Shown: positions 45,182-54,120, numbered from the stretch's first letter. The stretch is DNA of 64,000 nt from Martinezella multihospitum (GCF_900094585.1 NZ_FMAG01000010.1:124001-188000); one strand, 5' to 3'. The notes: generated from the sequence alone by a model not told the origin. Numbers and translations are program-made.

Positions 45182-46264
45182 ATGGCCATGAAACTTCTAT
45201 GTCGCTTGCTGGCATCCGCCACTGCGATCTGCACTTTGGCGGCGACGGCCCACGCTGCCGACTTCGTCTACACGAACAAGCATGCAGACATTACCAAGAT
45301 GTGCGGCACCAAGCCGACCCGCGTCGCGATGATCGACGGCCAAGGCGGCGACACCTGGCGCAAGACCTCGCTTGCCGAACTTCGCGACGAAGCCTCCAAG
45401 TGTAAGAACATCACCGAGGTCCAATACACGGATGCTGGCGGCGACGCACAGGCTTACAATTCGGCAATCAACGCTTACACGGCTCAGGGCTTTGATATCA
45501 TCATCGCGTTCACGGATTTCGGCGATGCGGCCATCCCCGCCTATCGGGAAGCAACCAAGGCCGGCGTGATCATGGCGCCCTATTTCAACAATCTGGGCGG
45601 CGAAATCGGCGTTGATTATTCCGTCAATACCTATGAGGACGCCTTCACCGAGGGAAAGATGTTCGGTGACTGGGTCGGCAAGACGGTTAAGAAAGGCAAC
45701 ACAGTCTTCCTCGGCGGCATCCCCGGCGCAGCTTCTTCGACCGCCTATTTCGAGGGTTACAAGGAGGGGCTAAAGGCCTATCCGAACATCAAGCTGCTGG
45801 ACGAGAATTTCATCGTCACGAACTGGAACCCGGCAGACGCTCAGCGCGCCGTAACAGGATTGATCGCGCGCTACCCCAAGATCGACGCCATCGGTGCCGA
45901 TTACGGACAGAGCAGCCTGGCGGCGGTCAAGGCTTTCGAGCAGGCCGGCCTTGCCGTCCCTGCCATGGCCTATCCGGGCACCAATAACGAATATAGTTGC
46001 AAGTTCATCGACCAGAAGGCCGCCGGCAAGGCATGGAAGCAGTTTGCCGTCAGCGGCAACACGGCAGATATCCGTTTCGCATTGAGAGCAGCACTCGCCA
46101 AGTTCCAGGGCACGGAGAACAACGAACCCCGCGCTGCGGTCGCCTACACCTTCTCCGACACGGAAGCCGGGCTTGATCCTCTGTGCGACAAGAACGCTCC
46201 GCCGGATGCCGACCTCGGTTCCTCGCTGCCGCGTGAGAAGCTGATTGAACTCTTCAAACATTGA
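45182..46264 (+). CDS. Periplasmic binding protein 1 of the fused ABC system
   Basis: A 360-residue receptor with a signal peptide ending ATAHA at about residue 27. It differs from ordinary RbsB: the mature protein has four cysteines spaced near both ends (KMCGTKP, EASKCKN, YSCKF, DPLCDKN), suggesting disulphides. ADAQRAVTGLIARYPKIDA and FGDAAIPAYREATKAG are shared with the second receptor at 47392-48474. GGGAGGA precedes the ATG at 45182; an ATG six bases later is possible. Ligand unknown. Confidence 0.83.
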   Translation: MAMKLLCRLLASATAICTLAATAHAADFVYTNKHADITKMCGTKPTRVAMIDGQGGDTWRKTSLAELRDEASKCKNITEVQYTDAGGDAQAYNSAINAYTAQGFDIIIAFTDFGDAAIPAYREATKAGVIMAPYFNNLGGEIGVDYSVNTYEDAFTEGKMFGDWVGKTVKKGNTVFLGGIPGAASSTAYFEGYKEGLKAYPNIKLLDENFIVTNWNPADAQRAVTGLIARYPKIDAIGADYGQSSLAAVKAFEQAGLAVPAMAYPGTNNEYSCKFIDQKAAGKAWKQFAVSGNTADIRFALRAALAKFQGTENNEPRAAVAYTFSDTEAGLDPLCDKNAPPDADLGSSLPREKLIELFKH

Positions 46265-46312
46265 TCAAGCGGAAGTCGTTTCCGGACCGAACAACGCAAG
46301 ACAGGCTTTGAA

Positions 46313-47260
46313 ATGACCCTACCGAAATATCACGAATTGCCGGTCGATCCCTCCAAGCCCCCACGCTCTGCGTGGGGTGTCTGGGGCGATGACGATGAAC
46401 TCGGCTCGCTGAACCTGCTCGGCGAAGAGCAGGTTCGCCGCGCCAGGGATTCGATCAAGAGCTGCGAGACCTTCTCGCTCAATTGGCATCTCGAGAAGCC
46501 AGACCCGCCGCTCTTCGGGCGGCACGCACTGGAGCATCATCCGTTCCCGATCGAGGGCGTTGGCTTCGATGATTGCTACGACAACTTCTCGACACAGGCA
46601 TCGACGCAATGGGACGCGCTTTCCCATATCGAGCATCCGAAATACGGTTCCTACAATGGCCGCACACGCGAGCAGCTGTCGGTCGAGGGCGGAGCCCACA
46701 ACGGAATCCATCACTATGCCCGTAAGGGCATTGTCGGCCGAGGCGTTCTTCTCGATGTCGCGGCCTATCTTGCCGAACAGGGGCGTCCCGTCGATTGTAG
46801 CAAGCGCCAGGATTTCACGGTGGCCGAGCTCGAAGCCACCCGCGAATGGGCGGGCATCCGCTACGAGGTCGGCGATATCTTGATCGTACGCACCGGCTGG
46901 ATCGGCTGGTACGAACAGGCTGATGGGGCAACGCGTGTGGCGATGGCCGAGGGTACTCCGAAGACGCCGGGCCTCGCCGGTGGCGAGGACATGGCGGAGT
47001 ATCTGTGGAACAGCCATTTTTCCGCTGTCACCTCCGACTGCCCAGCTGTCGAGGCTTGGCCGCACGAATTCGAGGTCGACAAATATCTGCATTTCCGATT
47101 GATCCCGCTGCTTGGCTTTGCGCTCGGCGAGATGTGGGCCGTCGACGGGCTGGCCAAGGCCTGTGCCCAGGACCGGCGCTACGAATTCATGATTACCGCG
47201 GCACCGCTGAACAAGCTTGGCGGTGTCGGTTCTCCGGGCAACGTTCTCGCGATCCGCTAG
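46313..47260 (+). CDS. Cyclase-family (kynurenine-formamidase-like) metal hydrolase
   Basis: A 315-residue member of the cyclase/KynB-like fold. The metal-binding motif STQWDALSHIEHP corresponds to the family HxGTHxDxPxH/QWDxxxH pattern; GVLLDVAAY and GDILIVRTGW follow as usual. Members hydrolyse amides, lactones or cyclic ketones using Zn or Mn. It is placed between two receptor genes of the same operon, so it should act on the imported compound, for example opening a ring. The family is certain; the substrate is not. Confidence 0.8.
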   Translation: MTLPKYHELPVDPSKPPRSAWGVWGDDDELGSLNLLGEEQVRRARDSIKSCETFSLNWHLEKPDPPLFGRHALEHHPFPIEGVGFDDCYDNFSTQASTQWDALSHIEHPKYGSYNGRTREQLSVEGGAHNGIHHYARKGIVGRGVLLDVAAYLAEQGRPVDCSKRQDFTVAELEATREWAGIRYEVGDILIVRTGWIGWYEQADGATRVAMAEGTPKTPGLAGGEDMAEYLWNSHFSAVTSDCPAVEAWPHEFEVDKYLHFRLIPLLGFALGEMWAVDGLAKACAQDRRYEFMITAAPLNKLGGVGSPGNVLAIR

Positions 47261-47300
47261 GACAGCTGCCCGGCGCGCCGGCGGCGCCGCTTCCGCTTCA

Positions 47301-47325
47301 GGCTGGCATCGGGAGGATGCCAGCC
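47301..47325 (+). promoter_or_regulatory. Stem-loop upstream of receptor 2
   Basis: GGCTGGCATC (47301-47310) pairs perfectly over ten bases with GATGCCAGCC (47316-47325), five-base loop. It lies between the cyclase and second receptor genes and may separate their expression. Confidence 0.6.
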
Positions 47326-47391
47326 GACGAATATGGCATCGGACGCGACGGCCGATGCGTTGAACCCGACGTCGCATGGGAGGAGTAAATC

Positions 47392-48474
47392 ATGTCACGA
47401 CAAAAGTTTCTGAAACCTGCCCTGCTTGCCGGTGCTGCGGTAGCGGCGATCTCGACATCGGCGTTTTCCGCGGATTTCGCCAAGCTAGGCAAGGGCGCCG
47501 ACATCTCGACGATCTGCGGCGAAAAGCCCGCGAGCGTTGCCATGATCGACGGCTATGGCGGCAACACCTGGCGAAAGATTGCCTTTGCCGAGATGAAGGA
47601 CGAGGCGAGCAAGTGCCCGAACATTAAGCGGACCGTCTATTCCGACGCCGGTGGCGATGCGCAGAAATACAATAGCGACATCAACAGCTTCGTCGCGCAG
47701 GGCTATGATATTATCATGACCTTTGCCGATTTCGGCGACGCAGCGCTCCCAGCCTATCGCGCTGCGATGCAGGCCGGCGCGGTCGTCGTGCCCTACAACG
47801 CGAAGCTCACCGGTACGCCGGGTGTGGATTATACTGCCAATCCACATCAGGAGATGACCGAGGTCGGCAAGGAGATGGCCCGTTGGGCCGGAACGAACGT
47901 CAAGAAAGGCAATGTCGTCTTCCTTGGCGGCTTTCCGGGCGCTGCAACCTCGCAGGCCATCATGGAAGGCATTCGCGATGGCATCAAGGATTACCCCGAT
48001 CTCAAGCTGCTCGACGAGAATTATGTCGTCACCAACTGGAACCCGGCCGATGCGCAGAAGGTCGTGGCGGGACTGATCGCCAAATATCCGCAGATTGACG
48101 TCGTCATGTCGGACTATGGCGTCATCTCATTGGCGGGCATCAAGGCCTTCCAGCAGGTAGGATTGCCGGTGCCGGCGCAAACGGTCCTTGCCAGCCAGAA
48201 CGACATCAACTGCAAGTATCTTGCCGACAAGGCCGCGGGCAAAGGCTGGCGGTACATGTCTCTCGACAGCACGAGCACCATCGTCCGCTTCGCGCTACGC
48301 CAGGGCCTCGCGGCGTTCGAAGGCACGAAGCTCGACGAGACGACAAATCTGGTGCCTCTCACCTATGTCGACAGCTTCAAGTCGCAGGATCCGAAGTGCG
48401 ACGAGAACGCGCCCCCGGATGCGGACTTCACGTCGTTGCTGACGCAGGACGAATTGATGAAGGCGATTCGATAA
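47392..48474 (+). CDS. Periplasmic binding protein 2 of the fused ABC system
   Basis: A 360-residue paralogue of the receptor at 45182-46264, with the same length and cysteine pattern (STICGEKP, EASKCPN, NDINCKY, DPKCDEN) and matching blocks (TNWNPADAQKVVAGLIAKYP; GNVVFLGGFPGAATS). The signal peptide ends TSAFSA at about residue 24. Differences cluster in the ligand-facing parts, so the two receptors may bind related compounds for the same membrane complex. A strong hairpin flanks it on either side. Confidence 0.83.
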   Translation: MSRQKFLKPALLAGAAVAAISTSAFSADFAKLGKGADISTICGEKPASVAMIDGYGGNTWRKIAFAEMKDEASKCPNIKRTVYSDAGGDAQKYNSDINSFVAQGYDIIMTFADFGDAALPAYRAAMQAGAVVVPYNAKLTGTPGVDYTANPHQEMTEVGKEMARWAGTNVKKGNVVFLGGFPGAATSQAIMEGIRDGIKDYPDLKLLDENYVVTNWNPADAQKVVAGLIAKYPQIDVVMSDYGVISLAGIKAFQQVGLPVPAQTVLASQNDINCKYLADKAAGKGWRYMSLDSTSTIVRFALRQGLAAFEGTKLDETTNLVPLTYVDSFKSQDPKCDENAPPDADFTSLLTQDELMKAIR

Positions 48475-48488
48475 TACCGAGCCAGCCG

Positions 48489-48514
48489 TGCCGGGCGGTG
48501 GTCGCCGCTCGGCA
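48489..48514 (+). promoter_or_regulatory. Stem-loop after receptor 2
   Basis: TGCCGGGCGG (48489-48498) pairs with CCGCTCGGCA (48505-48514), one G-T, six-base loop, 15 bases after the receptor stop. Same placement as the other receptor-associated hairpins. Confidence 0.6.
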
Positions 48515-48571
48515 TGGTCAAAATCATATCCGCCAACACGTTGTCTGGCGGCACGTTTCAGAGGAAGAGCA

Positions 48572-49228
48572 ATGATTATCCGCAGTGGCTTGATACGCAA
48601 CCGCGACGGCGTCGACTTCGAGACGTTCACGGCGCATTGGCGAAATGTCCATGCGTCACTTGTCGTAAAGATCGATGGTCTCCGTGCCTATTCGCAGAAT
48701 CATGTCCGCAAGCGGCTGGCATCGAACACCGAGACGGAGTTGCACCGCGTGGACGGGATATCGCAGCTCTATTTCGATGATGTCGAATCCATGAAAGTCT
48801 CCATGGCCTCGCCTGAACAGGACGCCTGCATCGTCGATCTGCGCGGCTTTCTGAGCGACGTCACATTGCTGATCCAGCAGGCGGCCGACTTCAACATCTT
48901 CGGACGTAACACCGCCTTGCCCGTAAAGCTTCTTTATCTTCTTCATTGTCATGCAAGCGATGCGAATGATCTCACCACTCGGATACAGGCAGAGTTCGGG
49001 ACGTCGGGGGCAAACTGGCAGTATCGCATAAATCCGATCATTGCCCGGGATGTCGTGGTCGATCAGTCCATTTCGGCTGGTGAGCAGATCGTCGATCTCG
49101 TCATGGAAATCTGGACGGAAAACGAGGCCGATTCCGCGACGGCCGCCGGTCTGGTTGAGAGCAGCACGACCATCGGTATCGTCGCGGGCTTCCAGGTCGA
49201 CGAACTCGTGATCCTGCCGCCGCGCTGA
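48572..49228 (+). CDS. EthD-domain protein 2
   Basis: A 218-residue double-EthD protein. VDFETFTAHWRNVHASLVV, then GLRAYSQNHV, gives the family pattern; the second half repeats the ferredoxin-like fold weakly. It resembles EthD protein 1 at 39364-40008 in length and layout. The ATG at 48572 follows GAGGAAGAGCA. It is in the operon with the SMP-30 lactonase and the receptors. Enzymatic role unknown; it may stabilise or isomerise an intermediate. Confidence 0.7.
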   Translation: MIIRSGLIRNRDGVDFETFTAHWRNVHASLVVKIDGLRAYSQNHVRKRLASNTETELHRVDGISQLYFDDVESMKVSMASPEQDACIVDLRGFLSDVTLLIQQAADFNIFGRNTALPVKLLYLLHCHASDANDLTTRIQAEFGTSGANWQYRINPIIARDVVVDQSISAGEQIVDLVMEIWTENEADSATAAGLVESSTTIGIVAGFQVDELVILPPR

Positions 49229-49255
49229 ATTCGGGTTTAAAGGAGGAGAAATTAT

Positions 49256-50140
49256 ATGAACAAAGTGATAGCAACGGGCATCATCGAGGGCGAAGGACCG
49301 GTCGTCAAATCGGACGGTACCTTCTGGGCGGTCGAGATGGCCGAGGGCCGTGCTTGCGTCTCGCGGGTCAGCGTCGTAGACGGCATCGTCCCGACGATCA
49401 ACGTCGGCGGTCGGCCCAACGGGATGACGATCGATGGCGACGATCGGCTTTGGGTCGCCGAAGCGAGACACGGTGCGGTGATCTGCTATGACGGAAGCGG
49501 TGAAATCGTCCGCAAGATCACCCATCCGACCAAGCGCTTTCTTTGGGCGAACGATCTGCGCTTCGGGCCGAACGGTCTGCTCTACCTGACCGATTCAGGC
49601 GTGCTCGACACCAAGTATATCACCGGCATCTCCATCGATCCGGGCTATCGCGGCTTCGATTACGAAGGATGCATTTTCGAGATCGACCCGGTCGCGGGAA
49701 CGATCCTTCGAACGATCGACGCCGGTATGATCTTCGCCAACGGGCTTGCATTCGATGCCGACGGATTTCTTTATGTGAACGAGACCCTGTCCGGCAATGT
49801 GTACCGCTACGATCTTAGCGAAGCCGATCCGGCCCGCAGCCTCTTCGGAAACGTGTATCAGCCGGGCGACTATCCGGATTGGTCCGGGCCTGACGGCATG
49901 GCCTTCGGCGCCGATGGAAGGCTGTACTGCACCGTGTATGGCCAGGGCGGAATATCGGTTCTCGACCGAAGTGGAAAGCTGGTCGATGTCGTGAAGACGA
50001 ACGGGGTGCGGACGACAAACATCGCCTTCGTCGGCAACACATCGACGGCGATCATCACTGAAGTCGAAAATTCCGCGGTCGAACTGGTCGAGATGCCCTG
50101 CCCCGGCCTGCCGCTTCACCGGCCGTCGCTGGCCCTGTAG
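49256..50140 (+). CDS. SMP-30/gluconolactonase-family lactonase
   Basis: A 294-residue six-bladed beta-propeller of the SMP-30/regucalcin/XylC-like family, which opens sugar or other lactones with a divalent metal. GEGPVVKSDGTFW holds the metal-binding Glu; WANDLRFGPNG and GPDGMAFGADG supply Asn and Asp ligands. AAAGGAGGAGAAAT precedes the ATG. It is the last gene of the operon. With an SDR oxidising a hydroxyl to a lactone, its job would be to hydrolyse that lactone; this is inference. Confidence 0.85.
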   Translation: MNKVIATGIIEGEGPVVKSDGTFWAVEMAEGRACVSRVSVVDGIVPTINVGGRPNGMTIDGDDRLWVAEARHGAVICYDGSGEIVRKITHPTKRFLWANDLRFGPNGLLYLTDSGVLDTKYITGISIDPGYRGFDYEGCIFEIDPVAGTILRTIDAGMIFANGLAFDADGFLYVNETLSGNVYRYDLSEADPARSLFGNVYQPGDYPDWSGPDGMAFGADGRLYCTVYGQGGISVLDRSGKLVDVVKTNGVRTTNIAFVGNTSTAIITEVENSAVELVEMPCPGLPLHRPSLAL

Positions 50141-50165
50141 GTCGCACTCCCGCTTCAAAAGAAAA

Positions 50166-50195
50166 GCTCACCGGCGGGCAAGGCCGCCTGTGAGC
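50166..50195 (-). terminator. Intrinsic terminator between convergent genes
   Basis: GCTCAC-C-GGCGG (50166-50177) pairs with CCGCC-T-GTGAGC (50184-50195). On the minus strand the stem is followed by TTTTCTTTT, so it ends the 50233-50844 gene; it may also stop the lactonase operon from the other side. Confidence 0.65.
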
Positions 50196-50232
50196 AAGAG
50201 GTCGACAGCGGTGTAACTAAGCCCAGGAGCGG

Positions 50233-50844
50233 TCAATAGCCTACGGTAAAGCGCTGCTTGACGTGTTTGGGATTTTCGAGCTCGTCGACAAGGGCAATGG
50301 CATAATCTTCAAACGAGATCTTGCTGCCGTCGCTTGACGAAAGAAGAGTATTGCTGCCGATGCGGAATTTCCCCGTCTTCTCACCGGGAACGAACAGCGC
50401 CGATGGCGACAGGAAGGTCCAGTCGAGGTCGTCGACGGCCTTGAGGTAGTCGAGAAACTGGCTGCCTTTCGCGGCTTCCGCCTTGAATGCTTCCGGAAAC
50501 GAGGGGGTATCGATCAGCATCACGCCCGGCGAGACTTCCAGGCTGCCCGCGCCACCAACGACGAGATAGCGGCGCACCCCGGATTTTCGCACCGCGCCGA
50601 CGAGCCTGTGCGGATCGCTGGCAACGAATTTGACGGCGCTGATGACAGCATCGTGTCCCGCAAGAATGGTGGCGAGCGCATCCTCGTCAACGATGTCGCC
50701 GGCAACCTTCGCAACGCCGTCAATCTCTGCGATTGCTTCAGGATTGCGCGCAATGGCGGTGACATGATGCCCGCGGGCGACCAGTTCCCTCAAGATACGT
50801 GAGCCCGCTCGTCCGGACGCACCGATCAGCGCAACTTTCGACAT
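50233..50844 (-). CDS. NAD(P)H-binding NmrA-like reductase
   Basis: A 203-residue atypical SDR. The N-terminal VALIGASGRAGSRILRELVA (GxxGxxG) binds NAD(P), with AIARNPE following. The family (YwnB/NmrA-like) includes quinone reductases, flavin reductases and regulatory proteins. It lacks the classical YxxxK motif. It is downstream of fahA, separated by a hairpin, and may be unrelated to homogentisate breakdown. Function not assignable. Confidence 0.75.
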   Translation of the reverse strand: MSKVALIGASGRAGSRILRELVARGHHVTAIARNPEAIAEIDGVAKVAGDIVDEDALATILAGHDAVISAVKFVASDPHRLVGAVRKSGVRRYLVVGGAGSLEVSPGVMLIDTPSFPEAFKAEAAKGSQFLDYLKAVDDLDWTFLSPSALFVPGEKTGKFRIGSNTLLSSSDGSKISFEDYAIALVDELENPKHVKQRFTVGY

Positions 50845-50889
50845 AAAATCTCCCTGTATCTTGTCTTTATCCGTTGTGAAGGACGGAAA

Positions 50890-50914
50890 GCATTCACCAG
50901 CGAGTAGTGAATGC
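50890..50914 (-). terminator. Hairpin downstream of fahA
   Basis: GCATTCAC (50890-50897) pairs with GTGAATGC (50907-50914), nine-base loop; on the minus strand it is followed by TTTCC. It lies 22 bases after the fahA stop and also 46 bases before the NmrA-like start, so termination or operator function are both possible. Confidence 0.5.
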
Positions 50915-50936
50915 GGTCTTCATTCCGGCTCTGCCG

Positions 50937-52247
50937 TTATCGCTTGGCCGGCAGGATCGTCGACCGGCACTCGCCGAAGCCGATGGTGACATAGCCGTCG
51001 CGACGGCCGCGAGCCTGAAGGATGATCTCGTCGCCATCTTCGAGGAACCGTCTTACTTCGCCGGTCACTAGCTCAATCGGATGCTTCCCACCTTCGGTCG
51101 CTTCCAGGATGCTGCCGAAACCGCTGCGGTCCGGCGCAGATATGGTGCCGGAGCCAAGGAAATCGCCCGGTTGCAGGTTGCAGCCGTTGACGGTGTGATG
51201 GGTGACCATCTGCGCCACCGTCCAATACATGTGCCGGGTGTTGGACAGCGACAACCGGTGCGGCGGCAGTCCTTTGTCCCGCATCGTGGGTGTGAGGAGC
51301 AGCACTTCCAGTTCGATATCGAAAGCACCTTCGCGCTGGTCCGTCTCATCGGAAAGGTAGGGCAGCGGCGCCGGGTCACCCTCGGGACGCTTGGGTTGGG
51401 CAATGCGGAAGGGTGCGAGAGCTTCCGGCGTGATAATCCATGGAGATATGGTGCTCCCGAAACTCTTGGAGAGAAACGGGCCGAGGGGCTGATATTCCCA
51501 TGCCTGGATGTCCCGCGCCGACCAATCGTTCAACAGGCAAAATCCGGCCACGCTCGCAGCGGCTTCGCCGATAGCGATAGGCTCGCCCTGCGCATTGCCG
51601 GGACCGAGCCAGACGCCAAGTTCAAGTTCATAATCGAGCCGTTCTGTTGCAGCGTGCCGCGGCATCTCGGCATCAGGGGACTTGAGCTGGCCCATCGGCC
51701 TTCGCGTCGCCACGCCGGAGGGCCGGATCGAGGATGCGCGGCCGTGATAGCCGATCGGCACATATTTGTAGTTCGGGAGCAGCGGATTGTCGGGGCGGAA
51801 CAGCTTTCCGACATTCGTCGCATGATGGATCCCGACGTAGAAATCCGTATAGTCGCCGATCTGTGCCGGAACATGCAGGGTAACGTCGCCGAGATCGTGC
51901 AGGCACTTCTCGACCTTGCCTTTGTCAGTCGCGCCAACGGCAAAAAGTTCAGAAAGCCGGTTACGCAGGGCGCTTCGCGCTCCCTGCCCAAGTCCCAGGA
52001 ACGTATTTAGCGTTTTCTGCGAGGCGGCTTCCGCCGCCTCCGCCGCCTGCCCCGGGAAAAGACCCGAAGCGAAACCTGCGAATATGTCGAAAACCTTGTC
52101 GCCGATCCGGACGCCGCCACGCGGCTCTGCGTCCTTGTAGGAGAAGATACCGATCGGAAGATTCTGGATCGGGAAGTCCGATCCCTCATTGGCACTTGCA
52201 ATCCAGCTTTTCAGCTTCGGGTCATGGGTATGATCAAGTCTATTCAT
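50937..52247 (-). CDS. fahA: Fumarylacetoacetase
   Basis: A 436-residue enzyme that hydrolyses fumarylacetoacetate to fumarate and acetoacetate, the last step of homogentisate breakdown. DYTDFYVGIHHATNVG carries the first metal-binding Asp and catalytic His, YELELGVWLG two glutamate ligands, and LLNDWSARDIQAWEYQPLGP the conserved Asp; the length matches eukaryotic-type FAH (about 420). It is four bases after hmgA and plainly in one operon. The maleylacetoacetate isomerase gene of the same route is at 62312-62941. Confidence 0.95.
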   Translation of the reverse strand: MNRLDHTHDPKLKSWIASANEGSDFPIQNLPIGIFSYKDAEPRGGVRIGDKVFDIFAGFASGLFPGQAAEAAEAASQKTLNTFLGLGQGARSALRNRLSELFAVGATDKGKVEKCLHDLGDVTLHVPAQIGDYTDFYVGIHHATNVGKLFRPDNPLLPNYKYVPIGYHGRASSIRPSGVATRRPMGQLKSPDAEMPRHAATERLDYELELGVWLGPGNAQGEPIAIGEAAASVAGFCLLNDWSARDIQAWEYQPLGPFLSKSFGSTISPWIITPEALAPFRIAQPKRPEGDPAPLPYLSDETDQREGAFDIELEVLLLTPTMRDKGLPPHRLSLSNTRHMYWTVAQMVTHHTVNGCNLQPGDFLGSGTISAPDRSGFGSILEATEGGKHPIELVTGEVRRFLEDGDEIILQARGRRDGYVTIGFGECRSTILPAKR

Positions 52248-52251
52248 AATC

Positions 52252-53607
52252 TCAGCGCTTGTTGGGATCGAAATGCTTGGTGAGCTTCTTGCCGTAGTGA
52301 CCGTAATCGCTCTGCAAGGACGGGATTTCGGCCGCGAACGAGGTCACCTTCTGCGGGAACCTAGTCTCGAACATGAAGGCGAGCGTCCCTTCAAGTTTGT
52401 GAGGCTTGAGCTCCGCATTGCTCGCCTTTTCGAAGGCGTCCATGTCCGGACCGTGCGGCAGCATCGTATTGTGGAGCGAGATGCCACCAGGCACGAAGCC
52501 ACCGCCTGTCTTGGCATCATAGACGCCGTAGATCAGGCCCATGAACTCGCTCATGACGTTCATATGGTACCAGGGCGGGCGGAAGGTGTTTTCCGCGACC
52601 AGCCACCGGTCCGGGAAGATCACGAAGTCGATATTCGCGGTGCCGGGTGTTTCCGACGGCGAGGTCAGCACCGTGAAGATCGACGGGTCGGCGTGGTCGT
52701 AAAGCAATGGTCCGACCGGCGAAAAGCGTCGCAGATCATATTTATAGGGCGCATAGTTTCCATGCCATGCGACCACGTCGAGCGGCGAATGGTCGATATC
52801 GGTTACCCAAAGATTACCCGACCATTTGACATACATTTTCGAGGCAACGTCCTTGTCCTCGTAGGCGGCGACTGGAGTCAGGAAGTCGCGCGGATTGGCG
52901 AGGCAATTGGCGCCGATCGGGCCGCGTTCCGGCAGGCTGAAGGCGCCGCCATAATTCTCACAGATGTAACCACGGGCAGGTCCGTTGGTCAGCTCTGCAC
53001 GGATTTTCACGCCGCGCGGGATGATGGCGATTTCGCCGGGCTCGATATCGATGATGCCGAATTCCGTCCACAGCCGCAGATCCCCGTGTTCGGGGACGAT
53101 CAACATTTCGCCGTCGGCATTGTAGAAATATTCGTCGACCATGGAGCGGGTCGCGAGATAAACATGGGTGCCCATACCGGCCTGGCTGCCGGCATCGCCG
53201 GCCGTGGTGATGGTGCGGACGCCTTCGATAAAGCTCAGCTTCTCTTCCGGCAGCGGGATTGGCGACCAGCGCATCGGAGCAATCGGCACATCCACCTCGT
53301 GCGCCGGCGCCGTCCGCCACAGCCCGATATCGGCTTTTTCGAATCTGCCCCAATTGGCGACCGTTGGCCGGATGCGATAGAGCCAGGACCTTTCGTTGGT
53401 GGTGCGCGGCGCCGTGAAGGGCGATCCGCTCAGCTGCTCGGCATAAAGGCCATAGGCACATTTCTGCGGCGAGTTGCGGCCAAGCGGAAGAGCGCCGGCC
53501 AGCGCTTCAGTTTCGAACCCGTTGCCGAAGCCGGACATGTAACCTGTCTGGATCGCGCTACCGCCAAGGGCGCTTGTTGCATCAAAGATTGGATTCTGGA
53601 CATTCAT
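52252..53607 (-). CDS. hmgA: Homogentisate 1,2-dioxygenase
   Basis: A 451-residue Fe(II) dioxygenase that opens the ring of homogentisate to maleylacetoacetate in tyrosine and phenylalanine degradation. [11 protein letters not shown] gives the iron-binding His and Glu, [13 protein letters not shown] the second His, and [18 protein letters not shown] at the N-terminus is a family signature. The length is typical (about 450). It is first in the hmgA-fahA operon and divergent from a MarR regulator with a palindrome between them. Confidence 0.96.
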   Translation of the reverse strand: MNVQNPIFDATSALGGSAIQTGYMSGFGNGFETEALAGALPLGRNSPQKCAYGLYAEQLSGSPFTAPRTTNERSWLYRIRPTVANWGRFEKADIGLWRTAPAHEVDVPIAPMRWSPIPLPEEKLSFIEGVRTITTAGDAGSQAGMGTHVYLATRSMVDEYFYNADGEMLIVPEHGDLRLWTEFGIIDIEPGEIAIIPRGVKIRAELTNGPARGYICENYGGAFSLPERGPIGANCLANPRDFLTPVAAYEDKDVASKMYVKWSGNLWVTDIDHSPLDVVAWHGNYAPYKYDLRRFSPVGPLLYDHADPSIFTVLTSPSETPGTANIDFVIFPDRWLVAENTFRPPWYHMNVMSEFMGLIYGVYDAKTGGGFVPGGISLHNTMLPHGPDMDAFEKASNAELKPHKLEGTLAFMFETRFPQKVTSFAAEIPSLQSDYGHYGKKLTKHFDPNKR

Positions 53608-53626
53608 GACGATTCCTCCTAACAGT

Positions 53627-53642
53627 AGTTACGAGCGTAACT
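53627..53642. promoter_or_regulatory. MarR-type operator between hmgA and its regulator
   Basis: AGTTAC-GAGC-GTAACT is a perfect 16-base inverted repeat in the 57-base gap, with an extra GTAACT-like half-site (TGTAACTA) at 53651-53658. It lies directly upstream of hmgA's ribosome-binding site, so binding would block both promoters. Confidence 0.72.
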
Positions 53643-53664
53643 GTCAATTTTGTAACTATCAACA

Positions 53665-54105
53665 ATGGCCAAACTCAAACTCGAGAATTTCCTCCCCTAT
53701 CGCCTGAACCGGATTTCGGCCGCCGTTTCGGCGGAATTCAGGACCGTCTATGGTCCCCATCACGACCTTACAATTCCCGAATGGCGCGTTCTCGCCACGC
53801 TCGGCCAGTTCGAAGAAATGGGAGCCAAAGCAATCGGCACCCATTCGAAAATGCACAAGACCAAAGTCAGCCGAGCTGTACGAGCGCTCGAAGTGCGGCG
53901 CTGGCTTGTCCGCCGTGAATCCGAGGAGGACCGGCGAGAAGAAATTTTATCGCTCACGACAGCTGGCCGAAATGCCTATGACGATATCGTCCCCCGCGCC
54001 ATCACATTCGAGCAACGTATTCTTGCTGCAGTCGGTGCCGACGCGAGTGATGTTCTTCTTCTCCTGACGCGCCTGGAAGACGCTTTGCATGAAGCGCCCG
54101 AATGA
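53665..54105 (+). CDS. MarR-family regulator of homogentisate genes
   Basis: A 146-residue winged-helix repressor. IPEWRVLATLGQFEEMGAKA and SKMHKTKVSRAVRALEVR form the DNA-binding helices, followed by the wing ESEEDRREEILSLTTAG. It is divergent from hmgA with a perfect palindrome in the gap. HmgR-like MarR repressors of other bacteria respond to homogentisate, so the same effector is likely; this is inference from position. Confidence 0.87.
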   Translation: MAKLKLENFLPYRLNRISAAVSAEFRTVYGPHHDLTIPEWRVLATLGQFEEMGAKAIGTHSKMHKTKVSRAVRALEVRRWLVRRESEEDRREEILSLTTAGRNAYDDIVPRAITFEQRILAAVGADASDVLLLLTRLEDALHEAPE

Positions 54106-54120
54106 CCTTTTGGTGGTCGG

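Noticed and set aside
52273-53622. A 449-codon plus-strand frame opposite hmgA
   Set aside because: Antisense shadow of a certain dioxygenase gene; no protein family resemblance.
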